From Fodinicola acaciae (lineage in GTDB: Bacteria > Actinomycetota > Actinomycetes > Mycobacteriales > HKI-0501), in NCBI RefSeq assembly GCF_010993745.1, contig NZ_WOTN01000001.1, positions 127,235 to 191,234 on the forward strand: a DNA stretch of 64,000 nt. Direction: 5' to 3'. Numbering within the stretch: the stretch's first letter is position 1; each line of letters opens with the position of its first letter. A model generated the notes under the pieces. That model did not search any database. It saw only the letters and a list, made by a program, of their open reading frames with translations, and had not been told where the DNA came from. Below are positions 17,679-25,850 of the stretch, one piece after another. The position numbers were made by a program, and so were the translations under genes.

Positions 17679-18446
17679 ATGGCCACATCCGAGCAGAGAG
17701 TCGCTTTGGTCACCGGGGCCGCGCGCGGCATCGGCGCCGCGGTCGCGCGCCGGCTGGCGTCCGACGGTGCGGCGGTCGGCGTACTCGACCTGGAGGAGTC
17801 CAACTGCGGCGCCACCGTCGACGCCATCACCTCGGCCGGTGGCCAGGCGCTGGCGCTCGGGGCGGACGTGTCCAACGCCGACCAGATCACCGCGGCGGTG
17901 GACCGGCTGGCCAAGGAGTTCGGCTCGGTCGACATCCTGGTCAACAACGCCGGCGTGACCAGGGACAACCTGCTGTTCAAGATGACCGAGCAGGACTGGG
18001 ACACGGTCATCGCCGTCCACCTCAAAGGCGCGTTCCTGACCACCAAGGCCGCGCAGAAACACATGGTGGCGCGCAAGTACGGCAAGATCGTCAGCCTGTC
18101 CAGCATCTCCGCGCTCGGCAACCGCGGTCAGGCCAACTACTCCGCCGTCAAGGCCGGCCTGCAGGGCTTCACCCGTACGCTCGCCATCGAGCTCGGCCCC
18201 TTCGGCATCAACGTCAACGCGGTGGCGCCCGGCTTCATCGTCACCGACATGACCGACGACACCGCCCGCCGCGTCGGCGTCACGCCGGAGCAGCTGCAGC
18301 AGGCCGCCGCGGAGGCCACACCCGTACGCCGGGTCGGCTATCCGGAGGACATCGCCAACGCGATCGCCTTCCTGACCAGCGACGAGTCGTCGTTCATCAC
18401 CGGCCAGGTGCTCTACGTCGACGGCGGCCGGAAGATGGCCAGCTAG
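17679..18446 (+). CDS. fabG: 3-oxoacyl-ACP reductase-like SDR (FabG)
   Basis: 255 residues. TGAARGIGAAVA at 13-24, NNAGVTRDNLLFKMTEQDWD is the FabG hallmark segment, catalytic Ser in SLSSISALGNRGQANYSAVK with YxxxK, and ITGQVLYVDGG at the C-terminus. It is expected to reduce 3-oxoacyl thioesters with NADPH in fatty-acid or polyhydroxyalkanoate-type metabolism. RBS GGAAAGGCGAG precedes the ATG. It ends just before a long bidirectional hairpin. Confidence 0.88.
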   Translation: MATSEQRVALVTGAARGIGAAVARRLASDGAAVGVLDLEESNCGATVDAITSAGGQALALGADVSNADQITAAVDRLAKEFGSVDILVNNAGVTRDNLLFKMTEQDWDTVIAVHLKGAFLTTKAAQKHMVARKYGKIVSLSSISALGNRGQANYSAVKAGLQGFTRTLAIELGPFGINVNAVAPGFIVTDMTDDTARRVGVTPEQLQQAAAEATPVRRVGYPEDIANAIAFLTSDESSFITGQVLYVDGGRKMAS

Positions 18447-18451
18447 CGTGT

Positions 18452-18504
18452 GGTCGCATGGCCACCATGCGTGCGTCCAACGCAAGCATGGTGGCCATGC
18501 GACC
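18452..18504. terminator. Long near-perfect bidirectional terminator hairpin
   Basis: Arms 18452-18470 and 18486-18504 (19 bases each, starting GGTCGCATGG) are exact reverse complements. Inside, TGCGT/ACGCA pair again around a three-base CCA loop after one G/A mismatch. It sits exactly between the convergent fabG (ends 18446) and LLM oxidoreductase (ends 18507) genes. No U-run is needed in such GC-rich actinobacterial terminators. Confidence 0.8.
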
Positions 18505-18506
18505 GC

Positions 18507-19463
18507 TCAGCGTAAGGCGGCCAGCAGCGGCTCGGCCGACACCAGGTGAGCGTCGAGGTCGAGCGCCGGATGCACGACGACCGCGTCGGCGCCAGCGGAC
18601 TCCAGCTCACCGATCGCGCGTACGCAGTCGTCAACCGTCCCCACGACCGCCAGCTCGCGCAGCCACTCGTCCTTCAGGCCGGCGGCAAACTCCTCACGCG
18701 AGCCAGCAGACGTGCGCAGCGCACGCAGTTCGTCGGCGAAGGGCAGCATCGACACGTGTGCGTCGGTCTCCGGGTTGGACAGCGCGTGGCTGGCCCTCTC
18801 TCGTACGATCGCCAGCGCGTCGGCCGGGTCCTCGGCGCAAGCGAACAACGCGTACGCGATCACCGTGTGTGGACCGGTGGCGGCGATCTGCTGACGCGTG
18901 GCGTGCACGTACGCCGGCGCCGCCGGCTCGGCGAGCACCGTGCCGTCGGCCGACCGGCCGGCCACGGCCAGCGACTTCGGACCGCGTACGCCGGCGACCA
19001 CGGGCGGCACGATCTCCGGCTTGTGCACCAGCTCCACGTCGCGGATCCGCACATACCGATCGTCCATCGTGACCCGCTCACCGGCCAGGATCCGGCGGAT
19101 GGCCCGCAGGTTTTCCTCCAACAGCGTGACCGGAGACGCCGGCCAGGCGCCGACCTGGCGGATCCAGTCGGGTACGCCGTGGCCGATGCCGGCGATCAGC
19201 CGGCCGGGATGCAGCTCGGCCAGCGTGGCGAACTCCATCGCGGTGAAGGCCGCGTTGCGCACCGCCGCCGGCAGGATGCCGACGCCGACGGTGATGTGCT
19301 CGGTCGCCGCCAGTGCCGTGCCACCGGCCGCGATGCCGCCGCCGAAGAAGCAGTCCTCGACGACCCACAGCTGGCCGAAGCCGGCGGCCTCGGCTCGTTT
19401 CGCGTACGCCGGCAGCCGGCGCGGCGAGATCTGGCAGGGAAAGGTCGTGCCAATGGTCACCAT
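18507..19463 (-). CDS. LLM-class F420-dependent oxidoreductase
   Basis: 318 residues. Luciferase-like monooxygenase fold: IGTTFPCQISPRRLPAYAKRAEAAGFGQLWVVED at the start, ITVGVGILPAAVRNAAFTAMEFATLAELHPGRLIAGIGHG in the barrel, and VAGRSADGTVLAEPAAPAYV. This is the F420/FMN-binding actinobacterial subgroup. The ATG at 19463 overlaps the end of the acetyltransferase gene by seven bases. It reduces or oxidises an unknown substrate with F420. Confidence 0.87.
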   Translation of the reverse strand: MVTIGTTFPCQISPRRLPAYAKRAEAAGFGQLWVVEDCFFGGGIAAGGTALAATEHITVGVGILPAAVRNAAFTAMEFATLAELHPGRLIAGIGHGVPDWIRQVGAWPASPVTLLEENLRAIRRILAGERVTMDDRYVRIRDVELVHKPEIVPPVVAGVRGPKSLAVAGRSADGTVLAEPAAPAYVHATRQQIAATGPHTVIAYALFACAEDPADALAIVRERASHALSNPETDAHVSMLPFADELRALRTSAGSREEFAAGLKDEWLRELAVVGTVDDCVRAIGELESAGADAVVVHPALDLDAHLVSAEPLLAALR

Positions 19464-20050
19464 GGATCGGGAATCCCTTCGGTACGTCCGCCGGTCGGCA
19501 CCGGCCGCAACACGCGCGCCGGATTGCCGACGGCGATGACATTTGGCGGCAGGTCGCGTGTCACTACGCTGCCGGCGCCGACGACGGTGTTGTCGCCGAT
19601 GGTCACGCCGGGACACACGATCACACCGCCGCCGAGCCACACGCCGTCGCCGACGGTGATCGGCTCGGCGGCCTCCCACTCGGTCCTGCGTACGGCCGGA
19701 TCGAGTGGATGCGTCGCGGTCAGCAGCTGCACTCGCGGACCGATCTGCACGTCGGACCCGATGCGTACGGGTGCGCAGTCGATCACCAGGAAACCGTTGT
19801 TGATGAACGTGCGCGCGCCGATCGACAGCAGGTCGCCGTACTCGATCTGCAGTGGCGCGCGCACGTTGGTGTCCTCGCCGACCTCGGCCAGCATCTCCTT
19901 GAGCAGGGCCCGCCGCTGCTCGCGCTCCACGATCGACAGCGCGTTGAACCGCTCCAGCAGCTGCTGACAGCGGACGTAGTTGGCGACGAGCTCGGGATCG
20001 CTGGCCAGGTAGGGCTGGCCGCTGATCATCCGGTCGCGGTGTTCGCTCAT
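19457..20050 (-). CDS. maa: Maltose/galactoside O-acetyltransferase-like left-handed beta-helix protein
   Basis: 197 residues. N-terminal Mac domain (RMISGQPYLASDPELVANYVRCQQLLERFN) followed by hexapeptide repeats: INNGFLVIDCAPVRIGSDVQIGPRVQLLTATHPLD with the catalytic His in ATHP, then VWLGGGVIVCPGVTIGDNTVVGAGSVVTRD. It transfers acetyl from acetyl-CoA to a sugar in the cytoplasm as a trimer. Length matches the family. Divergent from acetoacetyl-CoA synthetase and overlapping the LLM gene. Confidence 0.92.
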   Translation of the reverse strand: MSEHRDRMISGQPYLASDPELVANYVRCQQLLERFNALSIVEREQRRALLKEMLAEVGEDTNVRAPLQIEYGDLLSIGARTFINNGFLVIDCAPVRIGSDVQIGPRVQLLTATHPLDPAVRRTEWEAAEPITVGDGVWLGGGVIVCPGVTIGDNTVVGAGSVVTRDLPPNVIAVGNPARVLRPVPTGGRTEGIPDPW

Positions 20051-20126
20051 GATCTGCAGATCCTCGCACGGCGGTGTGATGGGGTAACAATGAAGCGCGA
20101 GTCACCGAACGGAGAGGGAGACGCCG

Positions 20127-22103
20127 ATGCCGGAGGAACCCGAGGTCCTGTGGCGGCCGGATCCGGAGCGCGCCGACCGCAGCCGGCTGGCCGAGTTCAC
20201 CAGGTGGGTACGCGACAACCGCGGCGTCGACCTGCCTGACCCGGTCGGCGGATACGCGGCGCTGCACGAGTGGTCGGTGACCGACCTGGAGGGCTTCTGG
20301 GGCGCGGCCGTCGAGTTTTTCGACGTACGTTTCCACGCTGCGCCGTCGCGCGTACTCGCCGACGACTCGATGCCTGGCGCCAAGTGGTTTCCTGGTGCGA
20401 CGCTCAACTACGCCGAGCACGCGCTGCGTGATGTGCCTGGTCGCGACCCCGGTGACGTCGCGGTCGTCTTTCGGCGTGAGGACGGCAAATCCGCCGAGCT
20501 GACGCTTGCTGAGCTGCGATCGCGCGTTGCCGCCGCTCGCGCCGGTTTGGTCGAGCTCGGCGTAGGCAAAGGCGACCGCGTCGTCGCGCTTTCGCCAAAC
20601 TCTCCGGAAACACTGGTCGCCTTCCTGGCCGCCGCCAGCCTCGGCGTGGTCTGGTCGTCCTGTTCGCCGGATTTCGGACCGCGTGCGATCTTCGACCGGT
20701 TCGCGCAGATCGAGCCCGTCGTGCTGTTCGCGGTGAACGGCTATTGCTACGGTGGGAACACCTTCGACGCCACGCCGACAGTGCAACGGCTGCGCGACGA
20801 GATCCCCAGCCTTCGCGCCACGGTTTTGGTCGACTACGTCGACGGCCCCTCCTTGGATGGGACGCTCGCGTGGGACGATTTTCTGGCCGGTGGCGCCGGT
20901 GACGAGCTGGCGTTCGAGGCGGTCGACTTCGACCATCCGTTGTGGGTGCTGTATTCGTCCGGCACGACCGGCCTGCCGAAAGGCATCGTGCAGGGTCACG
21001 GCGGAATCCTGGTCGAGCACCTCAAAGTGCTGACGATGCACTGTGACCTCGGCCCGGGATCGCGGTTTTTCTGGTTCACCACCACCGGCTGGATGATGTG
21101 GAACTTCCTCATCTCTGGCCTGCTGGTCGGCTCCACGATCGTACTTTTCGATGGAAACCCCGGATTCCCGGATCTCGGCGTGCTGTGGCGGCTGGCCGCC
21201 GAGGCGCGCGTCGACTTCTTTGGTACGTCGGCGCCGTTTGTCCAGAGTTGCTTGAAAAAGGGGCTGCGGCCGCGCGATGACGTTGACCTGACCGGCATCC
21301 GCGCGCTCGGCTCCACCGGGTCGCCGCTGTCCACCGAGGGCTTCCGGTGGATCGCCGACGCGGTCGGTGAGCACGTACAGATCTGCAGCACCTCCGGCGG
21401 CACCGACCTGTGCACGGCCTTCATCGGTGCCGCGCCCACCGTGCCCGTGTGGATGGGCGAGATGTCCTGCGCCTCGCTCGGTTCTGCGGCCTACGCGTAC
21501 GACGAAGCCGGAAAACCGGTCGTCGGCGAGGTCGGCGAGCTGGTCGTCACGCGCCCGATGCCATCGATGCCGGTGTTCTTCTGGAACGACCCGGACGGCA
21601 CTCGGCTGCGCGAGGCATATTTCGAGATGTATCCGGGAAAGTGGCGGCACGGTGACTGGTTCATGGTCACCGACCGCGGCTCCTGCGTGATTTTCGGCCG
21701 CAGCGACTCGACCCTCAACCGCGGCGGCGTACGCATGGGGACCGCCGAGTTCTATCGTGTCGTAGAGGGATTTGACGAGGTGCTTGACTCTCTCGTCATT
21801 GACACGACCAGGCTCGGCGGTGAGTCCGAAGGCGAGCTGTTGTGCTTCCTGGTGCTGGCTCCCGGCGCAGATCTTGAGGAGCTGAAGCCGAAGGTGAAGG
21901 CCGCGCTGCGTACGGAACTGTCGCCTCGCCACGTGCCTGACTCTTTCGTTGTCGTGGATGACGTTCCGCGTACGCTCAACGGCAAGAAATGCGAGGTGCC
22001 GGTCAAGAAGATCCTCGCCGGCACACCGGCCGAGAAAGCCGTCAGCCGCGACGCTCTCGCCAACCCGGCCGCCCTGGACACTTTCGTCGCGTTCGCGCGT
22101 TAG
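20127..22103 (+). CDS. aacS: Acetoacetyl-CoA synthetase
   Basis: 658 residues, the usual AacS length. ANL-family features: N-terminal LHEWSVTDLEGFWGAAVEFFDVRF and ADDSMPGAKWFPGATLNYAEHAL (the ACAS-N signature of AacS), P-loop-like YSSGTTGLPKGIVQGHGG, FFWFTTTGWMMWNFL, and the C-terminal lysine segment DVPRTLNGKKCEVPVKKIL. It activates acetoacetate with ATP and CoA, feeding ketone bodies into lipid synthesis. GGAGAGGGAG before the ATG. It fits the SDR and hydrolase genes nearby. Confidence 0.95.
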   Translation: MPEEPEVLWRPDPERADRSRLAEFTRWVRDNRGVDLPDPVGGYAALHEWSVTDLEGFWGAAVEFFDVRFHAAPSRVLADDSMPGAKWFPGATLNYAEHALRDVPGRDPGDVAVVFRREDGKSAELTLAELRSRVAAARAGLVELGVGKGDRVVALSPNSPETLVAFLAAASLGVVWSSCSPDFGPRAIFDRFAQIEPVVLFAVNGYCYGGNTFDATPTVQRLRDEIPSLRATVLVDYVDGPSLDGTLAWDDFLAGGAGDELAFEAVDFDHPLWVLYSSGTTGLPKGIVQGHGGILVEHLKVLTMHCDLGPGSRFFWFTTTGWMMWNFLISGLLVGSTIVLFDGNPGFPDLGVLWRLAAEARVDFFGTSAPFVQSCLKKGLRPRDDVDLTGIRALGSTGSPLSTEGFRWIADAVGEHVQICSTSGGTDLCTAFIGAAPTVPVWMGEMSCASLGSAAYAYDEAGKPVVGEVGELVVTRPMPSMPVFFWNDPDGTRLREAYFEMYPGKWRHGDWFMVTDRGSCVIFGRSDSTLNRGGVRMGTAEFYRVVEGFDEVLDSLVIDTTRLGGESEGELLCFLVLAPGADLEELKPKVKAALRTELSPRHVPDSFVVVDDVPRTLNGKKCEVPVKKILAGTPAEKAVSRDALANPAALDTFVAFAR

Positions 22104-22312
22104 TCACGGTCGAAGGAGTCGACCTCGATCGAGATCATGTCGAGTATCAACTGAAAGGCGAGCAGCTTGCCGACGAAATGTGCCACTCGAACGTTGTCCG
22201 CCCGGCATCGAGCCGCCTGAAACAGAGCCTTGGTGTCCACTTTGGACTGCTCGATCTGTCGTCGTAAGGCCAGCAGGCCGCGCAGTGTCTCGACAGGCTG
22301 TGCCTTTCTCAT
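22100..22312 (-). CDS. Small hypothetical ORF downstream of the broken DUF5753 gene
   Basis: 70 residues from ATG at 22312; a GTG at 22360 would give 86. Largely helical, charged (ALRRQIEQSKVDTKALFQAARCRADNVRVAHFVGKLLAFQLILD). No known domain recognised. It begins about ten bases (GTG start) or 57 bases (ATG start) after the DUF5753 relic and overlaps the end of aacS by four bases. It could be the last gene of the same small module, now of doubtful value because its neighbours are broken. Start site and reality are both uncertain. Confidence 0.35.
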   Translation of the reverse strand: MRKAQPVETLRGLLALRRQIEQSKVDTKALFQAARCRADNVRVAHFVGKLLAFQLILDMISIEVDSFDRD

Positions 22313-22369
22313 AACGAAAATGCTAGGAATCAGGCACTCGCGCCCGCTAGTGCTGTGCACGTCCTCGAA

Positions 22370-23221
22370 TTATTTGCCACTCCGAAAGTCGTCAGCAAGG
22401 GTCTCCAGCAGGCCGCGTGCCTCGTTGTCCCACACCGCGTACTCACTGAAAAAGTCGAACAGATCTCGGTAATGATCGATGTCCTTGGGATCTCGCAGGA
22501 CTACCCGGCCGGAGAAGAGCTCGATCGTGACAAGCCGTCGGTCGTACGGGACAAAGGTATCGAAGGCGCCGTGCGGGACCTGTCGGGTCAACGGGATGAC
22601 ACCGATCCGAATATTCGGCAACCGTGAGACTTCAGTCAGGTGGTCGAGTTGCGCCGCCATGATTGACGGATCGCAGAGCCGCCACCTGACGGTCGGTTCG
22701 GTCAGCAGAAACCTGAACTCCTTGTTGGAGTCACGCAAGATCACCCTGGCGTGCGAGCTTCAGGTCGATGGTTCTGGACGGATCCGCGCCTGCCGGAGTG
22801 ACTGGTGTGTTCATCGCCGCTTGCATGTATTCAGGCGTTTGGAGGAGTCCAGTGATGAGACTCGGCAGGACATGTTGCATGAGTGTGGCGTTCGACACGA
22901 GCGTCGCCAGCCCTCGTTGGCGATGATGAAGCCCACTGCGTACGAGTGCTCATATGTCTTCATATTCGGTGTTGGCGACTTGCGCGAGTGCGACCAGATC
23001 CGCCTGCGTCGGTTGGTCGACACCGAGGGCTGCGAGTATCTGCTGAACGTCGACGACGCTAGGAAGCAACCGTCCTGTCTCGATCCGGCTGACCTTGCTC
23101 TGGCGCATGCCACAGCGCCGGGCTAGTCGATCTCCCGACAGACCCGACGCAGGCGCAGGTTCGCCAGCGCATCCGCCAGGCTTTCGCGATCACGTCCGGC
23201 CTGCGCGGGGTCGAGCTTCAC
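22370..23221 (-). pseudogene. Broken XRE HTH - DUF5753 (Scr1-type) regulator
   Basis: The full family protein can be traced across three frames, so this is a decayed gene. The N-terminal start GTG at 23221 reads MKLDPAQAGRDRESLADALANLRLRR, then a shift near 23147 is needed to continue SGLSGDRLARRCGMRQSKVSRIETGR (HTH) to EYEDI. A second shift near 22955 gives RSGLHHRQRGLATLVSNAT and GLLQTPEYMQAAMN. A third near 22744 gives NKEFRFLLTEPTVRWRL to the end. Intact relatives are about 280 residues and often pair with DUF397/DUF6879 partners. The start overlaps the stop of the DUF6879 relic (GTGA), so this was once a coupled operon. Confidence 0.85.
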
Positions 23222-23605
23222 CCGTCTATTTTAGCCTTCAGGCACTCCTGATACGGGACTGAGTGCTCCATAGCCAGATGTTTCCAAGCGACGTATGGTG
23301 CCGGGTCGACGCCTTCGAGAAGTTCACGTCCGATCTGCGTGCCGTCCGGGTTTGTTGGTCTCGTCGAACATCCAGAAATCCTGGTCTGGTAGACCGGGAT
23401 TCGGCCGATCGGTGACGTCGAGGATGCGTACGTCTTCTCCAGCGGCAACGTTGTACCGGTAGGCGGCAAGTTCGAAGCGGAGGTAGTCCGTCAGCGGACG
23501 CCTAATGACGTGGACTCGGCCGATCCACTTGCCTGACTGGCGGTAGCCTCGAACACGTACGTCACCTTGCAAGCAATCGCCATGAGCGATTCGTTTGAGC
23601 TTCAC
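23218..23605 (-). pseudogene. Frameshifted DUF6879-like gene
   Basis: The GTG at 23605 has a GGGGAGAG site four bases upstream. The frame reads GRVHVIRRPLTDYLRFELAAYRYNVAAGEDVRILDV and LPDQDFWMFDE, which is the DUF6879 core, then runs out at 23324. A shift near 23350 restores ELLEGVDPAPYVAWKHLAMEHSVPYQECLK, the expected family C-terminus, ending at 23218. Both genes of this pair are therefore damaged. DUF6879 proteins usually accompany HTH-DUF5753 regulators in actinomycetes. The N-terminal part also looks short. Confidence 0.78.
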
Positions 23606-23642
23606 GTTACTCTCCCCGGTTGGTTGAACACGTAACGTGAAG
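23600..23642 (-). promoter_or_regulatory. Inverted repeat enclosing the RBS and start of the DUF6879 relic
   Basis: CTTCACGTTAC and GTAACGTGAAG (11 bases each, 23600-23610 and 23632-23642) are exact reverse complements about 21 bases apart. In the transcript the right arm contains the GTG start codon and the loop contains the GGGGAGAG ribosome binding site. As DNA it could be an operator; as RNA it would bury the start codon. Confidence 0.5.
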
Positions 23643-23673
23643 GTAGAGGGACAAAATCCGGCTCGGTCAAGGG

Positions 23674-23693
23674 TTATGCGCGTTACCGCATAA
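23674..23693. promoter_or_regulatory. Perfect 7-base inverted repeat
   Basis: TTATGCG and CGCATAA surround six bases in the 100-base gap between the acyltransferase stop (23708) and the DUF6879 relic. It may be a weak terminator for the acyltransferase or an operator for the relic operon. Confidence 0.35.
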
Positions 23694-23707
23694 GCGTCCT
23701 TTCGCCG

Positions 23708-25048
23708 CTACCGCACCGGGTTTCGCGAGCCGCTGGCGTAGAGCAGCGCCACTCCGGAGAAGAGGATCGCCAACGCGCCGAGGCCGGTCATCGGGATGCC
23801 GTCGACCAGTTCGGTCGAGAACGACAGCAGGCCGTCGAGTCCGGTCGCGGCGACCGCGAACATGCCGAGGCCGGCGAGTACGGTGCCGACGACCGCGGCC
23901 ACCTGGTAACCGACGCCTGACCGAGAGGCCGACGGCAACGGGATCCGTTCGAAGCGGCGGAAAATCGCAACCAATGCGACGAGTGCGATGGTGCAGGCAC
24001 CGAACCAGACCGGTACGGCGACGGTCCACCACGCGGCCGTGCCGGCGGCCGGCACCGGAATTCCGGTGAGCAATCGTGCGCCTTCGGCGAGGAAGGTCGC
24101 GGTCAGGTGCCAGCAGAATATCGTCATGATGACACCGTTTCCGACGATCACGCCGGTCCACACGCGGCGGTTGCGCAGCCAGCGGTTGACGACCGGCCGC
24201 AGCAGCATCGCCAGGCCGACGATCCAGAATCCGTGTGACAGCAACGCAAAGCTGGCCGGGCCGGCGTTGGACGGGATGCCGGCGAAGCCGACCATCGCGA
24301 CTGGATAGATACCAGTGCCGAGCGTCAGAACAGTCGTGACGGCCAGTGCGCCAAATGTCATCACCGCGACAAACCGGCGACCGGCGGCGACCAAGGAGCC
24401 GTCGGCGTAACAAAAGCCGAGCTGGTGGATCGTCAGCCACACCAGCAGCTCGGTGCCCAGGCCGAGCACCGGCAGGTGCCCGGCCAGACGCAACACATCG
24501 ACGGCAGCCGTTGCCACGACCAGAAAAACGACGACTCTCGCGCCGTAATGCCGATGCAGACGGTCCATCGCCGGCGCGAGCACGGCAACAGCCAGATAAA
24601 CACCGATGAACCACAGCGGACCGGTCACCGTCTCCGCCGCGAGCGCGTACGGATTTCCGGACAGGCCAACGGTTTCCAGGATCACCGACAGGGCGGCATA
24701 GCTGCCGAGCATGAGGACGACCGGTGGCAGCAGCCGCAGTACGCGCGCACGCAGGAAATCCGCGTTCGTGCCACCGCGTTTGCGCAGCGAGCGCAGCGTG
24801 ACGGCGTGGGAGAAGCCGCCGACGAAGAAAAACAGCGGCATGACCTGCCACAGCCAGGTCACCAGCTGCACCGCGAAGGTCTTCGCCAGCCAGATCTCGT
24901 TGTGAACCAGCATCAGCGCCAGGAACCAGTGGCCGACGACGACCGCGCCGATCGAGAAGACGCGCAGAAAGTCGACGTAGCGGTCGCGGTTGTCAGTCGT
25001 GGCAGCGGCCAGCTCGGCGGCGGTCGCCGGCAGCGTTGTCGTTGTCAT
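23708..25048 (-). CDS. Acyltransferase-3 family membrane protein
   Basis: 446 residues with about ten TM helices. N-terminal RYVDFLRVFSIGAVVVGHWFLALM carries the conserved R/H pair of the OafA/YrhL family, followed by QVMPLFFFVGGFSHAVTLRS and RARVLRLLPP. These proteins O-acylate surface polysaccharides, lipids or antibiotics using acyl-CoA. The ATG at 25048 is the first plausible start. No polysaccharide genes adjoin it, so the acceptor is unknown. Confidence 0.88.
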   Translation of the reverse strand: MTTTTLPATAAELAAATTDNRDRYVDFLRVFSIGAVVVGHWFLALMLVHNEIWLAKTFAVQLVTWLWQVMPLFFFVGGFSHAVTLRSLRKRGGTNADFLRARVLRLLPPVVLMLGSYAALSVILETVGLSGNPYALAAETVTGPLWFIGVYLAVAVLAPAMDRLHRHYGARVVVFLVVATAAVDVLRLAGHLPVLGLGTELLVWLTIHQLGFCYADGSLVAAGRRFVAVMTFGALAVTTVLTLGTGIYPVAMVGFAGIPSNAGPASFALLSHGFWIVGLAMLLRPVVNRWLRNRRVWTGVIVGNGVIMTIFCWHLTATFLAEGARLLTGIPVPAAGTAAWWTVAVPVWFGACTIALVALVAIFRRFERIPLPSASRSGVGYQVAAVVGTVLAGLGMFAVAATGLDGLLSFSTELVDGIPMTGLGALAILFSGVALLYASGSRNPVR

Positions 25049-25118
25049 GCTTTCAGGCTGCCGGCCGCCGACCGCGATTTCCTGAGCACAACCGCGACGA
25101 TCGGCCGGGTAGAACTAC

Positions 25119-25763
25119 TCAGTCGTGGCGACCGGTGATCGCCAGCTCGACCCCGAGTCCGATCATCACGACACCGCCGGCGCCGCCGAGCAGCGACAGC
25201 CGGTTGGACGACCGGCTCAGCCAGGTACGCGCCGCGCCGGCCGCCAGGGCCCACGCGCTGTCCGCGGCCAGGCCGATCACCGCCGCGATCAGGCCCAGCA
25301 CCATCATCTGCAGCCACACATGGCCGGCCGCAGGCGCGACGAACTGCGGCAGGATCGCGCCGAACAGCACGTACGTCTTCGGATTCGAGAAGCCGACCCA
25401 CACGCCGGCGCGGAACGCGCGGCGGTCCGACCGCCGCACCTCGGTGCTCGGCCGCGCGGCGGCGTCGCCCAGCGACCGGCGGTCGAGGATCGCGCGTACG
25501 CCGAGAAACACCAGGTAGGCGGCGCCGACCAGCTTGACGACGGTGAACACGGTGTCGGAGGTCTGGATGACCGCGCCGAGGCCGAAAGCCACCGCGAGCA
25601 CCACCACGTAGACCCCGACGGCGTTGCCGAGCACGGTCACCAGCGCGGTCCGCCGGCCGTACGAGACGGCTCGGCTGACCACGAACAGCACGCTCGGACC
25701 GGGCACGACGATGATCAGGAAGGCGGTCAGCGCGAAGCCGAGGACGAGGCTCAGATTGGTCAC
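25119..25763 (-). CDS. LysE/RhtB-family amino-acid exporter
   Basis: 214 residues, six TM helices. Family motif FLIIVVPGPSVLFVVSRAVSYGRRTALVTVLGNAVG at residues 12-47 and VGFSNPKTYVLFGAILPQFV in the middle. It exports amino acids or homoserine-lactone-like compounds by proton antiport. GTG start at 25763; a GGAGGG site lies about a dozen bases upstream. Divergent from the LCP-family gene. Confidence 0.88.
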   Translation of the reverse strand: MTNLSLVLGFALTAFLIIVVPGPSVLFVVSRAVSYGRRTALVTVLGNAVGVYVVVLAVAFGLGAVIQTSDTVFTVVKLVGAAYLVFLGVRAILDRRSLGDAAARPSTEVRRSDRRAFRAGVWVGFSNPKTYVLFGAILPQFVAPAAGHVWLQMMVLGLIAAVIGLAADSAWALAAGAARTWLSRSSNRLSLLGGAGGVVMIGLGVELAITGRHD

Positions 25764-25850
25764 GCCACACGATAACCCTCCCCGCGTGTCCGAATTGCGA
25801 AAAAGATCCCATCGGCGTTTGATGTTTGCGCAGCTCAACTTGGGGGGACG

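Noticed and set aside
19464-21932. Long open reading frame on the minus strand opposite aacS, joined in frame with the LLM gene
   Set aside because: It is a GC-skew shadow: the family match begins only at 19463, while the upstream part is low-complexity Arg/Pro/Gly translation antisense to the clear aacS and overlapping the acetyltransferase.
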